Below, in pieces: positions 1 to 6,673 of a stretch of DNA of 9,871 nucleotides. The translations under genes and the position numbers were made by a program. The stretch is from Actinomycetes bacterium (GTDB lineage Bacteria > Actinomycetota > Acidimicrobiia > Acidimicrobiales > Ilumatobacteraceae), in assembly GCA_023417265.1 (NCBI GenBank), contig JAEZFY010000232.1, forward strand, positions 1-9,871. The letters run 5' to 3'. Within the stretch, counting starts at the first letter, position 1. Every line of letters begins with the position of its first letter. The notes below the pieces were generated by a model. The model did no database searches and had not been told where the DNA came from. It was given only the letters and a program-made list of their open reading frames with translations.

Positions 1-224
1 GTGATGACGTCGCCGTCGACGGCGAGCGCCCGGCCCGTCGCCCGGCACGCCCGCCACCGCCCGGCTCCGTCGGTCACGGTCACACGCGCGCCGTCGGCCA
101 CGCGCAGCACGGTGAACACATGGTGCGCCGTGGCGTCGCTGAGCACCGGCTGTTCACAGTCGCCGACGAGCACATGGGCAGCCGCGCGGCGGCGCACCTC
201 GGCCAACTCGTCAGGCCCGGTCAC
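1..224 (-). CDS. rsmE: RsmE, 16S rRNA m3U1498 methyltransferase (N-terminal part, cut by window edge)
   Basis: RsmE methylates N3 of U1498 in 16S rRNA of the small ribosomal subunit, using S-adenosylmethionine. Only the first 74 codons are in the window. They encode the N-terminal PUA-like RNA-binding domain, with the typical opening AAHVLVGD, then HHVFTVLRVADGARVTVTDG and the GRWRA turn. The SPOUT/SAM-binding knot would lie beyond base 1. The chosen start is the GTG at 224-222, the most upstream start after the in-frame dnaJ stop (242-240), leaving a 15-base gap. A second GTG in frame (about 197) just before RRRAAAHVLV is a possible alternative. No clear Shine-Dalgarno sequence is seen, so translation may be coupled to dnaJ. 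The dnaJ-rsmE order is widespread in bacteria, which supports the call. Confidence 0.85.
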   Translation of the reverse strand, partial: MTGPDELAEVRRRAAAHVLVGDCEQPVLSDATAHHVFTVLRVADGARVTVTDGAGRWRACRATGRALAVDGDVI

Positions 225-239
225 GCCACCGTTCGGTGC

Positions 240-1382
240 TCACGAGAACGCCGATTTGATCTTCGAGAACAGCCCGCCCGGCGCGTCACCGACGGCTTCG
301 CCGCGGCCGGCGGCGAACGTGCGCAACAGCTCGGCTTCGTCGCCGGTGAGCTTGGTGGGCACCTCGACGCGCACGATCACGATCAGATCGCCGCGACCGC
401 GCCCCTGCAAGCGGGTGACTCCCTTGCCGCGCAACACGAAGCGGTGCCCGGGTTGCGTGCCAGCCGGGATCACCAGCTCCTGCTCGCCGTCGAGCGTCGC
501 CAACGTCATCTGCGTGCCGAGCGCGGCCTGGGCGATCGAGATCGGGACCTCGGCGAGCAGGTGGTCGCCGTCGCGGACGAAGTCGGGGTGATCGGCCACG
601 CGCAGGTGCACGTAGAGGTCGCCCGGGGCACCCCCGCGCGGACCCACCGCGCCGCGGCGGGTGAGCCGCAACGTCGAGCCGTTGGCGACGCCGCCGGGCA
701 CGTCGACGTGATAGGTGCGGTCGACCGTGACGCGGCCGTCGCCGCGGCACGTGGTGCACGGCGTGGTGACGACCTCTCCGAGCCCCCCGCAGCGCGGGCA
801 CGGCGACGTCGAGACCATCTGCCCGAGCACGCTCTGGCGCACCCGGCGGACCTGCCCGGTGCCGCTGCAGTCGGCGCAGGTGACCGGCTTGGTGCCTTCC
901 CCGGCGCCGGTGCCGCCGCAGTCGTCGCACGCCTGGGGAAGCTTGACGGCGACTTCGATCTGGTCGCCGAACACCGCTTGCTCGAATGAGACGTCGACGG
1001 TGATCTCCATGTCCTGGCCGCGCGGCGGCCCGGACGGCCCGCGCCGGGTGCCGCCGAACGGGCCGCCCTGGCCGCCGCCGAAGAAGGCGTCGAAGATGTC
1101 GCCCAACCCGGCACCGGCGAAGTTGGCGCCCCCGAAGAAGTCGCCCGGGTTCCCGCCCCCGTTGACGCCGGCCTCGCCGAAGCGGTCGTAGCGGGCCCGC
1201 TGGTCGGGGTCGGACAGCACCGAGTAGGCCGTCGACACGGCCTTGAACTCCTCGGCCGCGGCCGGGTCCGGGTTGGTGTCGGGGTGCAGTTCGCGGGCGC
1301 GCCGGCGGTACGCCTTCTTGAGCTCGTCGGAGCTCGCCGTGCGAAGAACCCCGAGCAGGGCGTAGTAGTCGCTTGTGGCCAT
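240..1382 (-). CDS. dnaJ: DnaJ, Hsp40 co-chaperone (type I, HrcA-linked paralogue)
   Basis: DnaJ is a cytoplasmic co-chaperone that binds unfolded proteins and stimulates the DnaK ATPase. The 380-residue product has all type I parts. The J domain (about 5-70) has the HPD motif at 33-35. A Gly/Phe-rich linker spans about 72-112. The zinc-binding domain has four CxxCxGxG-type repeats with cysteine pairs at 152/155, 169/172, 195/198 and 209/212. The C-terminal substrate-binding domains follow. Length is normal for the family. The start is ATG at 1382, giving MATSDYYALLG; a GGGAGG ribosome binding site lies six bases upstream, inside the end of hrcA. A longer reading to 1427 adds residues with no family similarity. 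The hrcA stop and this start are one base apart, so the two are surely co-transcribed and probably coupled. With no dnaK-grpE beside it and hrcA next to it, this matches the actinobacterial 'dnaJ2' setting; that paralogue label is inference. Confidence 0.97.
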   Translation of the reverse strand: MATSDYYALLGVLRTASSDELKKAYRRRARELHPDTNPDPAAAEEFKAVSTAYSVLSDPDQRARYDRFGEAGVNGGGNPGDFFGGANFAGAGLGDIFDAFFGGGQGGPFGGTRRGPSGPPRGQDMEITVDVSFEQAVFGDQIEVAVKLPQACDDCGGTGAGEGTKPVTCADCSGTGQVRRVRQSVLGQMVSTSPCPRCGGLGEVVTTPCTTCRGDGRVTVDRTYHVDVPGGVANGSTLRLTRRGAVGPRGGAPGDLYVHLRVADHPDFVRDGDHLLAEVPISIAQAALGTQMTLATLDGEQELVIPAGTQPGHRFVLRGKGVTRLQGRGRGDLIVIVRVEVPTKLTGDEAELLRTFAAGRGEAVGDAPGGLFSKIKSAFS

Positions 1383-1383
1383 C

Positions 1384-2379
1384 TCAGCCCTCCCCGAGCC
1401 GCCGGCCGAGCCGGTCGGACACGACATCGACCGTGGCCAAGGCCAGCGGATAGTTCATGCGCGTGGGCCCGAGCACGCCGACCGACCCGAGGTGCTCGCC
1501 GTCGACGACGACCGGGGCGACCACCACGGAGCATGCCGACAGCGGTTCGACGCCGTGCTCCACGCCGATCGCCACCGACATCCCGCGGTCGACGATGTCG
1601 CGCACGAGCGAGACGACGACGAACTGCTGCTCGAGCGTCTGCAGGACCTGGCGGACGACATCGACGGCATCGAACGCCTGGGCCACGGTGGACGCCCCGC
1701 CGACGTAGACGTGATCGTCGGCCGTGCCCTGACCGAGCGCGGCGACGGCCGCGGCGCACACGGCATCGACCTGCGCGTCGCCGGCGCTGGGGAGCCGATC
1801 GAGGGCCGCCAGCGTGGCGCCGTAGAGGTTCCCGGCGAGATGCGCACCGGCGGCCGCCAGCGTGGCGTCAGACGTGCTCGCGTCGAGCTCGATCACTTCG
1901 TTGTCGACCGAGCCGTTGGCGAACACGACCACCACCGTGGCCATTGCCGCCGACAGGCGCACCAGTTGCACGCTGCGGATCGACACCGACTCGGTGGGCG
2001 GTCCGAGCACCACGGCGGCCGACCGGGTGAGCCCGGCGAGCAGGTCGGAGGTGTGGTGCAGCATCTCTTCGAGCCGGCCGTGGGCGGCCGCGAAGAAGTC
2101 GCCGATCCGCTGTTGCGTGAGCTGGTCGAGTCGGCCCGGGGCTGCCAGGTGATCGACGAAGAAGCGGTACCCCTTGTCGGTGGGGATCCGACCGGCCGAC
2201 GTGTGCGGCTGGGTCAGGTAGCCCTCCTGTTCGAGCACGGCCATCTCGTTGCGAACCGTGGCCGACGACACCCCGATCCCGGGCGCGGCGGCGATGTGCT
2301 GCGACCCCACCGGCTGCGCGGTGGTGATGTATTCGTTGACGACGGCACTGAGGATGGCCGTCTTGCGGTCGTCCAACAT
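1384..2379 (-). CDS. hrcA: HrcA, heat-inducible transcription repressor
   Basis: HrcA is a dimeric DNA-binding repressor of chaperone operons. It binds the CIRCE inverted repeat and its activity depends on GroEL. The 331-residue product starts MLDDRKTAILSAVV. It carries the N-terminal winged helix with the recognition-helix region SSATVRNEMAVLE (38-50), followed by the wing motif HTSAGRIPT (59-67) and KGYRFFVD (69-76), all highly conserved in the family. The remainder is the GAF-like and dimerisation region, ending in GPTRMNYPLALATVDVVSDRLGRRL, a typical HrcA C-terminus. The ATG at 2379 has no Shine-Dalgarno sequence; the CIRCE operator ends one base before it. That suggests autoregulation and perhaps a very short leader. 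The gene lies directly upstream of dnaJ with a one-base gap. Length and motifs are intact. Confidence 0.97.
   Translation of the reverse strand: MLDDRKTAILSAVVNEYITTAQPVGSQHIAAAPGIGVSSATVRNEMAVLEQEGYLTQPHTSAGRIPTDKGYRFFVDHLAAPGRLDQLTQQRIGDFFAAAHGRLEEMLHHTSDLLAGLTRSAAVVLGPPTESVSIRSVQLVRLSAAMATVVVVFANGSVDNEVIELDASTSDATLAAAGAHLAGNLYGATLAALDRLPSAGDAQVDAVCAAAVAALGQGTADDHVYVGGASTVAQAFDAVDVVRQVLQTLEQQFVVVSLVRDIVDRGMSVAIGVEHGVEPLSACSVVVAPVVVDGEHLGSVGVLGPTRMNYPLALATVDVVSDRLGRRLGEG
1389..1394 (-). promoter_or_regulatory. Ribosome binding site of dnaJ
   Basis: On the minus strand GGGAGG lies six bases before the ATG at 1382. It falls inside the last codons of hrcA and decides the dnaJ start in favour of MATSDYY over the longer reading. 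Confidence 0.8.
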
Positions 2380-2380
2380 C

Positions 2381-2407
2381 TTGGCAATCGAGCCTACCGA
2401 GTGCTAA
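2381..2407 (-). promoter_or_regulatory. CIRCE operator (HrcA binding site)
   Basis: On the minus strand the left arm TTAGCACTC is a perfect match to the CIRCE consensus. It is followed by exactly nine bases, then GATTGCCAA, which matches seven of nine positions of the consensus right arm GAGTGCTAA. Spacing and location, one base before the hrcA ATG, are as expected for autoregulation of hrcA-dnaJ by HrcA. The arms and spacing are read directly from the sequence; binding is inferred from the known HrcA/CIRCE system. Confidence 0.92.
2391..2396 (-). promoter_or_regulatory. Candidate -10 box of the hrcA promoter, inside CIRCE
   Basis: The minus strand reads TAGGCT, which fits the actinobacterial -10 pattern TAnnnT. 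It falls in the CIRCE spacer, 11 bases before the hrcA ATG. Transcription would start about five bases before the ATG, giving a nearly leaderless mRNA, consistent with the missing Shine-Dalgarno site. No convincing -35 hexamer is seen at 16-18 bases upstream, so this is only a candidate. Confidence 0.4.
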
Positions 2408-2424
2408 CCCCTGCGGGAGAGCAC
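2401..2424 (-). terminator. Possible hairpin after the MFS gene, sharing an arm with CIRCE
   Basis: In the minus-strand transcript, GTGCT pairs with AGCAC. An inner UCCC/GGGG stem closes on a three-base GCA loop, with a small internal bulge between the two stems. It begins ten bases after the MFS stop codon. The AGCAC side is part of the left CIRCE arm. There is no U-tract, so termination is uncertain; it may instead be a weak fold or a coincidence. Confidence 0.3.
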
Positions 2425-2434
2425 GCGCCGGGGC

Positions 2435-3706
2435 TCATCGGTCGTTGGTGCTCGCGGCCACCGGTTCGGTGGTGCCGAGCAGGCTCCGCAACACCGCCCG
2501 CCGCGACTGCTCGGGGCGCCGTCCGAGCGCCCACCACACGAGCCCGAGCAGCGTCACCGAGCTGATCACCCCGCCATAGGCGATCGACCAGGCGAGGCCG
2601 ATCTGGTCGCCGACGATGCCGGTCAGGGGGCCCCCGATCGGGTACGAGCCGAGGAACGCGACTGCCGACAGGGCGAGGATCCGGCCACGCATGTCGGGTG
2701 GGCACTCCTGCTGGCTGATCGCGTTGACGGCGCTGACCACGCCCGCCCCGCCCAGTCCGAGCGGCACGGCGACGAGCATCGCCAACCACGGCTCGGGCGC
2801 CAACGCCAAGGCGAAGTTCCCGGCACACATCAACGCCGCCATCCCGATCAGCCAGCGCAGCGACACCCACGCCCGGCTGGCGGTGAGCAACGAGCCGGCG
2901 AGGCTGCCGATGCTGATCGACGTCAGCACCCACCCGAACCAGTGCTCGGCGCCCCACACTTCGTCGGCGATGCGTGGCAGCGAGACGTTGTAGTTGAAGG
3001 CGAACGTCGACCACAGCGTGAAGGCGATGAAGGTGGCCAGGAGCACCGGCGTGCGGCGGATGAAGCGCAACCCGTCACGGATCGGCGTGCCACCCCGGGG
3101 CGCCCGCGGCGGCGGGAACATCTCGGCCCGGCGGATCAGGAACAAGCTTCCGAGGATCGCCCCGAACGAGAGCGCGTTGAGCACGAACAACCAGCCGGTG
3201 CCGAGCGGGCCGATCAGGACCGCCGTGATCGCCGGCCCGAAGATCCGCGACCCGGTCATCACGGCCGTGTTGAGCGACACTGCGTTCGGGATCTGGTCGG
3301 CCGGGACGAGCTCGGTGACCAGGCCGCGGCGGGCCGGATTGTCGAACGCGCTGACGAGCCCGAGCACGAACGTCAGCGAGTAGATGATCGGGATGTTGAT
3401 CACCCCGGTGAGGTCGCAGGCGGCGAGCGCCAAACCCTCGGCGGCCAGCAGCGCCTGGGTGATCTTCGTCATCGTCAACCGGTCGACCCGGTCGGTGATC
3501 GCCCCGGCCCACGCGCCGAGCACCAGCATCGGCACGAACTGGAGCGCGCTCATCACACCGATCGCGGTGGTCTTGCCGGTGAGTCGGTCGACGAGGATCG
3601 CCAGCGCCGTGAACTGGATCCACGTACCGATGTTCGACAGCGCCAACCCGGCGAAGAACAACCGGGCGTTCGGGTAGCGCAACGATCGGAACGTGTTCGA
3701 CGCCAT
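2435..3706 (-). CDS. Major facilitator superfamily transporter, MFS_3/EntS-like exporter
   Basis: This is a 423-residue inner-membrane secondary transporter with the hydrophobic pattern of about 12 helices in two halves. The opening GLALSNIGTWIQFTALAILV and the helix 2-3 loop GAWAGAITDRVDR (about 64-76, MFS motif A) are typical of the MFS_3 group. That group includes the enterobactin exporter EntS and many uncharacterised drug or metabolite effluxers. The segment DNPARRGLVTELVP after helix 4 is another signature of the group. The substrate cannot be read from the sequence. The ATG at 3706 is 15 bases after the lepA stop, so the gene is probably co-transcribed with lepA; no strong Shine-Dalgarno site is visible. 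It ends 27 bases before the CIRCE element. In many related genomes hemW, not a transporter, sits between lepA and hrcA. No frameshift or truncation is seen. Confidence 0.9.
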   Translation of the reverse strand: MASNTFRSLRYPNARLFFAGLALSNIGTWIQFTALAILVDRLTGKTTAIGVMSALQFVPMLVLGAWAGAITDRVDRLTMTKITQALLAAEGLALAACDLTGVINIPIIYSLTFVLGLVSAFDNPARRGLVTELVPADQIPNAVSLNTAVMTGSRIFGPAITAVLIGPLGTGWLFVLNALSFGAILGSLFLIRRAEMFPPPRAPRGGTPIRDGLRFIRRTPVLLATFIAFTLWSTFAFNYNVSLPRIADEVWGAEHWFGWVLTSISIGSLAGSLLTASRAWVSLRWLIGMAALMCAGNFALALAPEPWLAMLVAVPLGLGGAGVVSAVNAISQQECPPDMRGRILALSAVAFLGSYPIGGPLTGIVGDQIGLAWSIAYGGVISSVTLLGLVWWALGRRPEQSRRAVLRSLLGTTEPVAASTNDR

Positions 3707-3721
3707 CGGCGGGCCGCCAGG

Positions 3722-5518
<1,797 letters not shown>

Positions 5519-5529
5519 GACGTCGTGCA

Positions 5530-5535
5530 ACGCTA
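5530..5535 (-). promoter_or_regulatory. Candidate -10 box before lepA
   Basis: The minus strand reads TAGCGT (pattern TAnnnT), with exactly 11 bases between it and the lepA ATG. This is the same spacing as the TAGGCT box before hrcA. No good -35 is seen. If used, lepA mRNA would have a leader of about five bases, in line with the missing ribosome binding site. Confidence 0.3.
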
Positions 5536-5562
5536 TCGCTCAGGCGCGTCGTGGAAGCCGGG

Positions 5563-6144
5563 TCAGGGGCCGGCGCCGGGCGCGGCGGCGCCGCGGTGGC
5601 GGCTGCCGAGCCATACGAGCGCAGCGCCGAGCAGCGCCAGCACCGTCGCCGCCCAGAACCCGATGCCGATCGCCACGTGGTCGCCCGCCGACGTGCCCGG
5701 CGGGAACGACTCCGTGGCCTGCGCTGCCACCAGGTCGACGATCTCGCTGCGTGCCAGCAACGTGCCGATCACGAGCGCCGCGGCGGCGACGAGACCCAGC
5801 ACCGCCGCCACCGCCGGCCGCACCGCCGCGAGGACGATCGCCGCAGCCAGGGCGATCGCACCGGCGAGGATCAGCGGCTGCACGCCGATGTCGTCGGTCT
5901 GCTGCTCGGCGGCCGGGCGCAGGTGCGTCTCGTCGACGTTCGGGGCCGTTCCGAAGGCCAGGTCGTAGCCCGACCACGCGGTCGTGCCGCCGGCTTCCAT
6001 GCGCCCGAACCCGCCCGGCGTGTCGCACGCCACCGACACGAACGGCAGCAGCATCAGCACCAGCGCCAGACCCCACACGGCCGGTCCGCCGAAGCGGGCA
6101 AGCGCACCCGCGCGGGCAACGGTCGGGTTCGAGCTGGCCGCCAT
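5563..6144 (-). CDS. Uncharacterised four-helix membrane protein upstream of lepA
   Basis: I do not recognise a named family. The 193-residue product starting at ATG 6144 (MAASSNPTVARAGALARFGG) has a likely membrane helix at about 22-39 ending in LPFVSVAC (Cys40). A soluble stretch of about 45 residues contains WSGYDLAFG (57-65). Three further helices lie at about 88-108, 111-131 and 157-179, before a short basic and Ala/Gly/Pro-rich tail. An even helix count and a basic N-terminus suggest both ends are cytoplasmic and the 41-87 loop is outside. A longer reading to 6231 adds an arginine-rich stretch with no membrane character and is less likely. No good Shine-Dalgarno site is seen. The gene is divergent from rpsT and 44 bases upstream of lepA, so it may share a transcript with lepA. 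The hydrophobic pattern and codon use argue for a real gene; its function is unknown. Confidence 0.75.
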   Translation of the reverse strand: MAASSNPTVARAGALARFGGPAVWGLALVLMLLPFVSVACDTPGGFGRMEAGGTTAWSGYDLAFGTAPNVDETHLRPAAEQQTDDIGVQPLILAGAIALAAAIVLAAVRPAVAAVLGLVAAAALVIGTLLARSEIVDLVAAQATESFPPGTSAGDHVAIGIGFWAATVLALLGAALVWLGSRHRGAAAPGAGP

Positions 6145-6209
6145 GGCAATCGCGTACCCGCGACGGCCCCGACGCCAAACGCCGCCCGGCAAACTCAGCA
6201 CCGGCAACG

Positions 6210-6238
6210 TTGGGGACGCGTGACCTCCCAACTAACAT
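6210..6238 (+). promoter_or_regulatory. Sigma-A-like promoter of rpsT
   Basis: TTGGGG at 6210-6215 and TAACAT at 6233-6238 are separated by exactly 17 bases. This is a good match to the housekeeping -35 and to the TAnnnT -10 pattern. Transcription would start near 6245, giving a leader of about 53 bases before the GTG of rpsT. Confidence 0.65.
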
Positions 6239-6282
6239 TGCACGGTCGATCACCGCGACGCGCGGCGGTCCGCCATCCGCAA

Positions 6283-6288
6283 GAGAGG
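6283..6288 (+). promoter_or_regulatory. Ribosome binding site of rpsT
   Basis: GAGAGG lies nine bases before the GTG at 6298. It supports this GTG as the true start in a gene without an ATG start. Confidence 0.7.
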
Positions 6289-6297
6289 TCCAGGCAC

Positions 6298-6552
6298 GTG
6301 GCCAACATCAAGAGCCAGAAGAAGCGCAACATCACCAACGCCAAGGCGCACGAGCGCAACAAGGCGGTGCGCAGCGAGCTGAAGAGCCGCGTCAAGAGCG
6401 CCGTCAACGCCGCCGGGAGCGACGATGCCGAGGCTGCCCTGAAGGCCGCCATCAAGCGCATCGACACCGCCGCCAGCAAGGGTGTGATCCACAAGAACGC
6501 AGCGGCCCGCAAGAAGAGCCGCCTGGCGAAGAAGATCGCCGCCGCCGGCTGA
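6298..6552 (+). CDS. rpsT: Small-subunit ribosomal protein bS20
   Basis: bS20 binds 16S rRNA early in 30S assembly, contacting the 5' domain and helix 44. The 84-residue product (M)ANIKSQKKRNITNAKAHERNKAVRS matches the family from end to end. It is strongly basic and helical, with the conserved ANIKSQKKR start and the HKNAAARKKSRLAKK tail. The start is GTG at 6298, set by the family N-terminus and the GAGAGG site upstream. The gene has its own promoter and a strong hairpin terminator 22 bases after the stop, so it is a single-gene transcript. It is divergent from the lepA strand, an arrangement common in bacteria that keep rpsT near lepA. In E. coli S20 regulates its own translation; whether that applies here is unknown. 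Confidence 0.97.
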   Translation: MANIKSQKKRNITNAKAHERNKAVRSELKSRVKSAVNAAGSDDAEAALKAAIKRIDTAASKGVIHKNAAARKKSRLAKKIAAAG

Positions 6553-6574
6553 CGCCGCCGACAACTCGCTGACG

Positions 6575-6602
6575 ACGGCCCGGGGGTCCACCCCCGGGCC
6601 GT
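6575..6602 (+). terminator. Hairpin terminator of rpsT
   Basis: A perfect 12-base stem, ACGGCCCGGGGG pairing with CCCCCGGGCCGT, closes on a TCCA loop. It lies 22 bases after the rpsT stop. Only a short T-run (GTTTT) follows a few bases later, typical of GC-rich actinobacterial terminators. Confidence 0.85.
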
Positions 6603-6661
6603 TGCGCGTTTTCACCACGCTGAGCAGGCCGATCACCCCGCAGAGCGCGCAAGACGTCACT

Positions 6662-6673
6662 TGTATACAGTAT
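6662..6673 (+). promoter_or_regulatory. AT-rich palindromic element before the amidase (promoter and/or operator)
   Basis: In a very GC-rich setting, TGTATACA (6662-6669) is a perfect eight-base palindrome. It overlaps a second one, ATAC-A-GTAT (6665-6673), which runs into the first possible ATG of the amidase. TATACA (6664-6669) also resembles a -10 box. TTGTATACA is like half-conserved operators of GntR/FadR-type repressors; that likeness is from memory and unproven. No -35 hexamer is recognised. Confidence 0.4.

Larger units (their letters stand above)
6145..6297. other. Divergent intergenic region between the membrane protein gene and rpsT
   Basis: These 153 bases separate two divergent genes. 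The plus strand has a clear promoter for rpsT and its leader. On the minus strand I find only weak promoter candidates: TTGGCG followed 16 bases later by TACGCG, close to the start at 6144. The rpsT leader can form a small GCGG/CCGC hairpin (6262-6273) upstream of the ribosome binding site. Confidence 0.5.

Noticed and set aside
120..989. Plus-strand frame opposite dnaJ and rsmE
   Set aside because: Antisense to dnaJ, whose HPD and zinc-finger motifs are intact. The composition is low-complexity Ala/Arg/Asp.
6025..6129. Cys40 of the small membrane protein as a lipoprotein anchor
   Set aside because: FVSVAC has Ser at the -3 position and lies at the end of a first helix preceded by a long N-terminus. 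A bacterial lipobox would normally have Leu or Val at -3 and a short basic lead. A plain transmembrane helix fits better.
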